Origin: Propionibacteriaceae bacterium
GTDB taxonomy: Bacteria > Actinomycetota > Actinomycetes > Propionibacteriales > Propionibacteriaceae
Length of the DNA stretch: 10,099 bases
Assembly: GCA_031287505.1 (NCBI GenBank)
Contig: JAITSW010000183.1
Span: 1 to 10,099 of the forward strand
Reading direction: 5' to 3'
Position numbers and translations under genes: made by a program. This document shows, in pieces, positions 5,589 through 10,099 of this stretch. Positions within the stretch are counted from its first letter, which is position 1; each line of letters opens with the position of its first letter. The notes under the pieces were generated by a model that saw nothing but the letters and a program-made list of their open reading frames with translations, ran no database searches and was not told the origin of the DNA.

Positions 5589-6995
5589 TTAGACCCCGGA
5601 TGGCACCCGGTTCGCCTTGGCGAGTTGTTGATACCAGCGTGCCGAATCTTTCCAAATGCGTTCTTGGGTCTGGTAATCGGTAAAGAAGAGGCCGAAGCGC
5701 TTGCCGTAGCCAAACGCCCATTCAAAGTTGTCCAAAAGCGACCAGGCGAAATAACCGGTCAACGGCACCCCGGCGTCAATAGCCTGCCCGATGGCCTCTA
5801 TGTGGGCCGCCAAGTAAGCGACCCGTTTCGGATCGTGCACCTGATAGTCAGGGCCGACTTCGTCTGCGAAAGCCGAACCGTTTTCGGTGATCATCAATTC
5901 CAAAGCCGGATATCGATTGTGTACCGCAAGCAAAAGCTCAGTGAGGGCTGCAGGATTCTGATTCCAACCCATTTCAGTGAGAGGGCCAACCGGAGGCAGA
6001 AACTCGATAGTCTCAGCACCTGGCCAGGCACCCACCCAATCGGACTTGGCGGCCTGCTCAAAACTTGGGAGCTGCGCGCGCAAATTCCGCCGCACCGTGG
6101 TGGTCGAATAGTAGTTGACACCCAGCACTGAAAGCGGCTGCTTGACCTCAGCCAGGTCTTGGTCTTTGACGAACGACCAGTCGGTCACGTGCGCGGTGTC
6201 TGCGAATAATTGCGGATCGTAGCGGCCCTCCAAAATCGGGAGCAGCCAAATATCGTTGGCTACCCGCTGCAACTGGGCAACCGCTCCCCTATCTGCTTCG
6301 GTTTCGCTTGCCGGGTAAAGCGCCTGCAGGTTCAAAGTGACCGATGTTCGCGCGTCGGGAAGGACTGAGCGTATCGCCTGAATACCCAGGCCATGAGCCA
6401 GATTCAAATGGTGCGCCGCACGCAACGACGCCGGATGGTCATGAAGCCCCGGAGCATGCGAGCCTTCGGCATAGCCCAAATAGGCAACACACCAAGGCTC
6501 GTTCAAAGTCGACCAGGTATGTACTCGGTCTCCAAGTGCCCGAACCATAACCTGCGCATATTCGGCAAAGCGATAGGCGACATCCCGATTGGGCCAGCCG
6601 CCGAGGTCTTGCAGATACTGCGGCAAATCCCAGTGGTAGAGGGTCACCACCGGCGAAATACCAGCTTGGAGGAGTTCGTCGACTAGCCGCGAGTAATAGT
6701 CAATCCCTTTTTGATTCACCACCCCATCGGCGGACGGTTGGATACGCGGCCAGGCGATTGAAAAACGGTAGGCGTTCGTTCCCAGTTCTTTCATCAATTG
6801 CACATCTTGGGGATACCGATGATATTGGTCGCAGGCCACGTCGCCATTGGAGCCATCCAAGATATTGCCGGCACCCGCGCAGAACGTGTCCCAGATCGAT
6901 GGGGTGCGTCCATCAGCGGCGACCCCTCCCTCCACTTGATAGGCGGCAGTTGCCGTCCCCCAGATGAAGTTCTCTGGAAATACCCGCTGTGTCAT
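5589..6995 (-). CDS. Beta-glucosidase, glycoside hydrolase family 1
   Basis: A 468-residue, full-length GH1 enzyme that removes terminal beta-linked glucose (or a related sugar) from short glycosides by a retaining mechanism. All hallmark parts are present: N-terminal signature FIWGTATAAYQVEGG (residues 11-24), Gln20, HWDLP (121-125), acid/base Glu166 in TLNEPW, NYYS (294-297), nucleophile Glu371 in ITENGSAF, and the aglycone-proximal loop WSLLDNFEW (418-426) with Glu425/Trp426. It has no signal peptide and is cytoplasmic, so its substrates must be imported; no transporter is in the window. The ATG at 6995 matches the usual GH1 start but lacks a clear Shine-Dalgarno site. Downstream sits a truncated acetyl-xylan esterase tail on the same strand, hinting at a former hemicellulose or beta-glucan operon. 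Glucose versus 6-phospho or galacto specificity cannot be told from motifs alone. Confidence 0.95.
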   Translation of the reverse strand: MTQRVFPENFIWGTATAAYQVEGGVAADGRTPSIWDTFCAGAGNILDGSNGDVACDQYHRYPQDVQLMKELGTNAYRFSIAWPRIQPSADGVVNQKGIDYYSRLVDELLQAGISPVVTLYHWDLPQYLQDLGGWPNRDVAYRFAEYAQVMVRALGDRVHTWSTLNEPWCVAYLGYAEGSHAPGLHDHPASLRAAHHLNLAHGLGIQAIRSVLPDARTSVTLNLQALYPASETEADRGAVAQLQRVANDIWLLPILEGRYDPQLFADTAHVTDWSFVKDQDLAEVKQPLSVLGVNYYSTTTVRRNLRAQLPSFEQAAKSDWVGAWPGAETIEFLPPVGPLTEMGWNQNPAALTELLLAVHNRYPALELMITENGSAFADEVGPDYQVHDPKRVAYLAAHIEAIGQAIDAGVPLTGYFAWSLLDNFEWAFGYGKRFGLFFTDYQTQERIWKDSARWYQQLAKANRVPSGV

Positions 6996-7178
6996 AGTTT
7001 TTGGCCCACTTATCCGGTCGAATACCCAAATTGTACGGGAACCGCAACGGCCTGCTTGAAACCGCTGCTATGAAGCGACACGCCGATTACCTCGGCCTGC
7101 AGGTCGGATGGCCGCAATGGGCACCTTCAGGTTGGCACGGGGAAGACGCCCGGACGGTTTGCAAAGCAGGCTTCATGG
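6996..7178 (-). promoter_or_regulatory. Promoter region of the beta-glucosidase gene
   Basis: On the minus strand TACAAT at 7035..7030 is a good -10 match and would give a leader of about 25-30 bases before the GH1 ATG. No -35 match exists at standard spacing. TTGAAACCG (plus strand, 7058-7066 region) resembles half of a LacI-family operator, but a matching second half is not seen. The assignment is tentative. Confidence 0.25.
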
Positions 7179-7454
7179 TCACTTTTTGTCCAGAGCGCGG
7201 AACCAGTCGCGCAGGTCGGATTTGTCTTCTGGAGACAGGTCTCGGGCGTGGATGCCGCGCACGGCGCATTCCAACCCGGTAAGCATCTGAATGCACGCTC
7301 CCGGGTCAACCTTTTCCCGGATGCGGGCGAACGCCTCCCTCGCGCCCACCTCCCGCAACGTCTTAGCGTCGGCGATGCCGACTTCGGAAAGCTGGCAGGC
7401 GGTGACTGGGCCAATCTCCGGCAACGCCGTCAACTCAGTCATCAGCAAACCCAT
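7179..7454 (-). CDS. TfoX C-terminal-domain protein
   Basis: A ~91-residue protein matching the stand-alone TfoX_C domain. Visible blocks are LPEIGPVTACQLSEVGI, then an acidic turn leading to REVGAREAFARIREKVDPGA, and MLTGLECAVRGIHARDLS near the C-terminus. The first block resembles a helix-hairpin-helix, as in DNA-binding or DNA-associated proteins. TfoX (Sxy) is a competence regulator in gammaproteobacteria, but this C-terminal domain alone occurs widely with no settled role, so I assign none. The start is uncertain: ATG 7454 and 7442 are nearest the domain, with ATG 7499 or 7508 further upstream; none has a strong Shine-Dalgarno site. It is on the same strand as the GH1 gene, 183 bases upstream of it, and is probably a separate transcript. 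Confidence 0.75.
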   Translation of the reverse strand: MGLLMTELTALPEIGPVTACQLSEVGIADAKTLREVGAREAFARIREKVDPGACIQMLTGLECAVRGIHARDLSPEDKSDLRDWFRALDKK

Positions 7455-7497
7455 TGGCTTGACTTGCTGGGCGTGGCCTGGCGGGAAGGTAGGAGAC

Positions 7498-7653
7498 ATG
7501 TCCACCATGATGGCTGATGTAGATCGTGAACAGCAACAACAGCTAGCTAGTGAGCTGGTTGATAAGGCCGGTGCAGACGGGCTGAGCTTGGTCGCCCGGA
7601 TGGGCTGTGACATGGATCGTATGCCGACACCTGGCGGTTGTCGGTGTTACTGA
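7498..7653 (+). pseudogene. Truncated N-terminus of an IS256-like (mutator-type) transposase
   Basis: An ORF of 51 residues starts at ATG 7498, directly after AGGAG (7491-7495); ATG 7507 or 7510 are alternatives. It reads EQQQQLASELVDKAGADGLSLV and then loses similarity, ending at TGA 7651-7653. From memory, the pattern x-Q-L-A-x-E-L-V-x-x-A-x-x-x-G-L-x-L-V is how many actinobacterial IS256-family transposases begin, and it is normally followed by G-P-x-G-L-L. Here ARMGCDMDR follows instead, so the rest of the transposase is gone. It could still be expressed as a short peptide, but the likely reading is an insertion-sequence relic. A chance helix is the alternative. Confidence 0.4.
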
Positions 7654-7929
7654 AGGGTTAGGGGTGTCTTGGGGCGAAAACACTCACATACTATGTCGGG
7701 CCTGGCCAGCCGCAGTCTCGACCCGACCGGTAAAAGACGAATCCAGTGAGCCGGCCGGTGGAAGTCGGCATTGAACCCTTTCGCCATCGCTTTCGACAGG
7801 CGCCCCAGCCCTCGGGGCACAACTAAAATGAAACCCGCTAGCCACCGGCCGACGGCTGGAGCGGGGTGCGAGAGCTGCTTGGCTGGCAGCCCTCGGCAGC
7901 AGATTCGCTCTGACGGAGAAGCCATCTTC

Positions 7930-8017
7930 GGTAGACGTGGCACAGCCCGGGACACTGAGAGAGCAAGTTCGGGCGGCACTTCAGCGGATGGCAGACATGG
8001 CGCAGCCCTGGACTCTG
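7930..8017 (+). repeat. Two imperfect 28 bp direct repeats, 60 bases apart
   Basis: Bases 7930-7957 and 7990-8017 match at 23 of 28 positions (shared core CAGCCC). In the plus frame that ends at 8061 they encode VDVAQPGTL and ADMAQPWTL, and two of the five differences are silent. That keeps open the idea that this frame was once coding. Confidence 0.6.
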
Positions 8018-8033
8018 CAGCAGTGCTCCACTG

Positions 8034-8052
8034 GCGTTACGGAAGGTGTTAC
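8034..8052 (+). promoter_or_regulatory. Short direct repeat just upstream of vapB, possible autoregulatory operator
   Basis: GCGTTAC (8034-8040) and GTGTTAC (8046-8052) repeat with a 12-base period, ending three bases before the vapB ATG. VapB or VapBC complexes commonly repress their own promoter through repeats at this position. Binding here is inference. GGAAGG at 8041-8046, between the repeats, serves as ribosome binding site nine bases before the ATG. Confidence 0.3.
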
Positions 8053-8055
8053 ACT

Positions 8056-8328
8056 ATGGTAGTGCCCACGACACTTAGACGCCATCACCTCACCGAGATA
8101 CCAGAACTGCGGGAGGCGCTTGACGTCGCCCGGGCAGCTTGGCCGGAAGAGAAGTCGACGACCAGCATGATCTACCGGCTGGCCGCAGCGGGTGCTGCGC
8201 ATCTCTTGGAGAATCCGGACACCGCGCGGGCCGCCCGCAGGGCGAAGGCGTCTGAGCTCGCCGGCAGACACCCCGCAGTGCTGGACGCCGGCTACTTGGA
8301 CGAGCTTCGTCGGGAGTGGGATCGGTGA
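8056..8328 (+). CDS. vapB: VapB-like antitoxin
   Basis: A 90-residue protein starting MVVPTTLRRHHLTEIPELRE. It sits directly upstream of a PIN-domain toxin with a 4-base overlap (its TGA lies in the toxin's GTGA start), the classical antitoxin position. The N-terminal half is basic and contains ALDVARAAWPEEKSTTSMIYRLAAAGAAHLL, consistent with a ribbon-helix-helix-like or related DNA-binding fold. The C-terminal tail (ARRAKASELAGRHPAVLDAGYLDELRREW) is charged and likely wraps the toxin. The start ATG has GGAAGG nine bases upstream. The same frame stays open far upstream, but that part is arginine- and serine-rich with no RBS and is not considered coding. The DNA-binding class is not certain from sequence. 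Confidence 0.75.
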   Translation: MVVPTTLRRHHLTEIPELREALDVARAAWPEEKSTTSMIYRLAAAGAAHLLENPDTARAARRAKASELAGRHPAVLDAGYLDELRREWDR

Positions 8329-8708
8329 GCACAGCGGTGGACACCAGCGTGGTGATCGCCTGGCAGACCCCGGAGCACGTCTTCCACGCTGACGCGACCC
8401 GCCTGATTGGAGACGCCGAACCGCCGCTCTACATGGATGAGCTCAATCTCGCCGAGGTGCTCGTCGGGCTCGACCGGAGTGACTGGCCCGGCCTGATGGA
8501 GACTCTAGCTGAGATGGGGTTCGAGTTCGTGCGGTCTACCGCGGCCGAGGTCGCGGCGGCCAGACTCGACAGCAGGCTGCGGATTCCCGACGCCTGCGTC
8601 CTGGCTGCGGCCCGCGCCGCGAAGGCCGACGCCATCCTCACCTTCGACGCGGCTCTCGCCACCGCGGCGGACAGGCTCGGCATCCCGGCGGCAACACGTG
8701 CCCGGTAG
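8325..8708 (+). CDS. vapC: VapC-like PIN-domain ribonuclease toxin
   Basis: A 127-residue PIN-domain protein, the usual VapC length. The acidic residues that hold the catalytic metal are present: Asp6 (AVDTSVVIAW), Glu44 (NLAEVLVG), Asp89 (IPDACVLAAA) and Asp108 (LTFDAAL). VapC toxins cut RNA, often tRNA or rRNA, when freed from their antitoxin; the target here is unknown. It starts at GTG 8325, overlapping the vapB stop, which implies coupled translation; a GTG at 8316 lies inside vapB in the same frame and is less likely. All four key acids are intact, so the toxin is probably active. The pair sits in an interval rich in remnants and repeats, consistent with horizontal acquisition. Confidence 0.9.
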   Translation: MSTAVDTSVVIAWQTPEHVFHADATRLIGDAEPPLYMDELNLAEVLVGLDRSDWPGLMETLAEMGFEFVRSTAAEVAAARLDSRLRIPDACVLAAARAAKADAILTFDAALATAADRLGIPAATRAR

Positions 8709-8759
8709 CGCCTAGGGAACCGGGGCAGGGATTTCGGGGCGCTAACCGACAGTTCCGAC

Positions 8760-8774
8760 GGCCGCGACACGGCC
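8760..8774. terminator. Small GC-rich hairpin after vapC
   Basis: GGCCG-CGACA-CGGCC forms a 5 bp stem with a 5-base loop, about 50 bases past the vapC stop and between convergent genes. No U-tract follows on either strand, so a terminator role is only possible. Confidence 0.25.
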
Positions 8775-8776
8775 CC

Positions 8777-8848
8777 CACGTCGCAAAGAACCGTCCCCAG
8801 GTAACGCTGGTTCACGTCGCAAAGGACCGTCCCCAGGTAACGCTGAAG
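8777..8848. repeat. Tandem repeat of 36 bp, two copies
   Basis: Copies 8777-8812 and 8813-8848 are identical over the first 33 bases except for one A/G change, and differ again in the last three bases. On the minus strand the core reads GGGGACGGTTCTTTGCGAC. The repeat fills most of the gap between vapC (+) and the kinase stop (-, 8856). From memory, and unverified, similar GGGGAC…TTTGCGAC strings recur in some bacterial genomes as dispersed repeats or insertion-sequence ends. Confidence 0.8.
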
Positions 8849-8855
8849 CACGGCG

Positions 8856-10001
8856 CTAATCACGTGGATCGGGTTTGTCCGTGCCGGAAGCGGCCGGAGC
8901 AGCGGGAAGTCGGATTGTGATTGTTGCCCCATGGCCAAGGCCGTCGCTGTGAGCTTCAACTGTTCCTTGGTGAGCTTGTGTGAGAGCCTTAACGATGCTG
9001 AGGCCGATGCCGGAGCCGCCATGGTCACGGTCTCTGGCGTTATCGACGCGGTAGAAGCGGTCAAAGATATTGGGTAGATGCTCGGCGGCTATGCCATCGC
9101 CATTGTCGGCTACGGTAACGCTGACTTGCCCGGCAGCGCGATCATCGTGGGCAGCAATCTTTACAGTGTCGCCAGGTGTTGTGTGACGCAAGGCGTTGTC
9201 GAGTAGATTGCCTAAAACTTGGCCTATCCGCTGCCGGTCTGCAACCACCCGAGGTACAACGTCCGGTATCGACGAGATTAGGGTAACTTGCGCCGACGCA
9301 TATTTGTCTGCTGCTGCTCGGACTGCATCCTCGATGAGAAGATCAACAGATGTCACACAGGTGTCAAGTTCGAGGTTGGGATCTTCGGCACGGCTTACTG
9401 CTGAAATGTCCTCTGATAGGCGAGTGATTCGATCCAAGTGCAGGTTGAGCGTAGCTAGGGTGTCAGCATTGAGGTCTTTTATTCCATCTTCAACGCTTTC
9501 GAGGATGGCTCGAATCGTTGCTATTGGAGTGCGCAGTTCGTGGGCAACATCGGCCAGCAAACGTTTGCGCATAGTTCGGCTGGCTTGTAACGCGTCAGAT
9601 AGTTCGTTGAATGCTTCGGCGACCTGATCAAACTCTGACCCAAGGTTAGGGATTTCGACACGAGTATCAAAGACGCCCCGGCTCGTTCTCGATGCTGCTG
9701 TAAACAGGTCTCGCAGCGACCCGGACATGCGTCGAGCCAGCAGGATAGAAACAATCACCGCGATAACCATGGAACAGGCCACCGCTACTGCCACAGCCAC
9801 AGTGTTAGTTGAACGGAAGGCTTCTTCGGCATGGCTAAGGGCGGCGGGATCGTCTTCCAAACCGGCAGCAATCATGTGCTGTTGGAAAAGGGATGGGCCA
9901 ATCAAAAGCGCCGTCGCGGCGGCGACCAGGGCCTCGACGAAGATAACAATTCCGGTCGTGACTACGATGCGCGTGGCCAGCCCTGACCAGCGAGCCTTCA
10001 T
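8856..10001 (-). CDS. Sensor histidine kinase of an OmpR-type two-component system
   Basis: A 381-residue membrane kinase. A first membrane helix (about 12-36), a short external loop of about 30 residues and a second helix (about 67-89) are followed by a HAMP linker (90-142). The dimerisation and phosphotransfer helix carries His154 in DVAHELRTP. The ATPase domain shows the N box (NLLDNALRH, Asn269), G1 (DNGDGI, 299-304), F box (FDRFYRVD) and G2 (GSGIGLSIVKAL, 329-340). All catalytic boxes are intact. The external loop is too small for a folded sensor domain, so the signal may be sensed in the membrane or through a partner. The ATG at 10001 has GGAGAAGG just upstream and overlaps the stop of the preceding response regulator by ATGA, so both are coupled in one operon. 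The stimulus and regulon are unknown. Confidence 0.93.
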   Translation of the reverse strand: MKARWSGLATRIVVTTGIVIFVEALVAAATALLIGPSLFQQHMIAAGLEDDPAALSHAEEAFRSTNTVAVAVAVACSMVIAVIVSILLARRMSGSLRDLFTAASRTSRGVFDTRVEIPNLGSEFDQVAEAFNELSDALQASRTMRKRLLADVAHELRTPIATIRAILESVEDGIKDLNADTLATLNLHLDRITRLSEDISAVSRAEDPNLELDTCVTSVDLLIEDAVRAAADKYASAQVTLISSIPDVVPRVVADRQRIGQVLGNLLDNALRHTTPGDTVKIAAHDDRAAGQVSVTVADNGDGIAAEHLPNIFDRFYRVDNARDRDHGGSGIGLSIVKALTQAHQGTVEAHSDGLGHGATITIRLPAAPAASGTDKPDPRD

Positions 10002-10099
10002 ATGCCTTCTCCGATGCGGTATCCGACACCCCGCACGGTGCGGATGTAACGTTGCTCAGCGAAACTGTCACCGATTTTTTGACGAATGTGGGTGAGATG
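9998..10099 (-). CDS. Response regulator, OmpR/PhoB family, C-terminal end (runs off right edge)
   Basis: The minus strand enters the window in frame with HLTHIRQKIGD, continues YIRTVRGVGYRIG and ends at TGA 10000..9998. This is the end of the winged-helix DNA-binding domain of OmpR/PhoB-type regulators: recognition-helix end (HIRxKI), then the wing (IRTVRGVGYR). Only 33 residues are visible; the receiver domain lies outside. Its stop overlaps the kinase ATG by four bases, so it is the first gene of the pair and the partner that the kinase phosphorylates. Its target genes cannot be deduced from this window. Confidence 0.92.
   Translation of the reverse strand, partial: HLTHIRQKIGDSFAEQRYIRTVRGVGYRIGEGI

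Larger units (their letters stand above)
7654..8055. other. Degraded region between the IS relic and vapB
   Basis: About 400 bases without an intact gene. The plus frame running from about 7832 to the TAG at 8059-8061 is open and, near its end, reads like coding sequence: LREQVRAALQRMADMAQPWTL. The helix REQVRAALQRM and the later TGVTEGVT resemble part of a winged-helix regulator. It has no convincing start and stops just inside vapB, so I treat it as a possible remnant. A long minus-strand ORF (7979..7647) shows no recognised domain. A nested inverted repeat lies at about 7872-7899 (GCTGC…GCAGC around GGC…GCC). Confidence 0.35.

Noticed and set aside
7001..7282. Plus-strand ORF through the GH1-TfoX intergenic region
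   Set aside because: It overlaps the expected GH1 promoter and runs antisense into the TfoX-domain gene, with a TTG start, no ribosome binding site and no recognised domain.
7771..8055. N-terminal extension of vapB
   Set aside because: The upstream frame is Arg/Ser-rich, without a ribosome binding site or similarity, and vapB has a good start and RBS at 8056. The length would be double the family norm.
8777..8848. CRISPR array
   Set aside because: The two repeat units are directly adjacent with no unique spacers, and there are no cas genes in the window.

Overview
The window is high-GC DNA with several short leaders lacking Shine-Dalgarno sites, an OmpR-type two-component pair with an ATGA overlap, a CshA-like secreted adhesin start, a VapBC module and a GH1 beta-glucosidase. 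This fits a host-associated or environmental actinobacterium (Actinomycetales or Propionibacteriales-like). I cannot assign a genus from the sequence alone. No single new defence or biosynthetic system is evident. The interest lies in the domain build of a secreted phosphatase, several gene remnants that ordinary ORF calling misses, and repeat clusters.

Layout. 1-256 (-): N-terminus of a secreted CshA-like fibrillar adhesin, running off the left edge. 527-3190 (-): large secreted metallophosphatase with a purple-acid-phosphatase-type N-domain, a calcineurin-like catalytic domain and five BACON repeats. 3202-3586: intergenic, with a diverged ~35 bp direct repeat near its right end. 3587-4402 (-): DUF4405 / cytochrome b561-like membrane protein, preceded by a possible 34-residue ORF. 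4598-5200 (+): small transglutaminase-like protein, probably read from a leaderless transcript. 5270-5569: a gene graveyard holding the C-terminal tail of an AXE1 acetyl-xylan esterase (-), a broken DUF1016 N-terminal fragment (-) and a possible 5' scrap of an AAA ATPase (+). 5589-6995 (-): intact GH1 beta-glucosidase. 7179-7454 (-): TfoX C-terminal-domain protein. 7498-8055: degraded sequence, including an IS256-like transposase N-terminus and a ~60 nt-period direct repeat. 8056-8708 (+): vapB-vapC. 8709-8855: a small hairpin and a 36 bp tandem repeat between convergent genes. 8856-10099 (-): sensor histidine kinase, with the C-terminus of its response regulator at the right edge.

How the genes relate. 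Two proteins are surface or secreted (adhesin, phosphatase) and could act on host or polymer-bound substrates. The GH1 enzyme with the leftover acetyl-xylan esterase tail suggests a former plant-polysaccharide locus, partly deleted. Remnants and repeats cluster in 5.2-5.6 kb and 7.5-8.85 kb around the VapBC module, marking these as accessory, rearranged intervals between more ordinary housekeeping-like genes.
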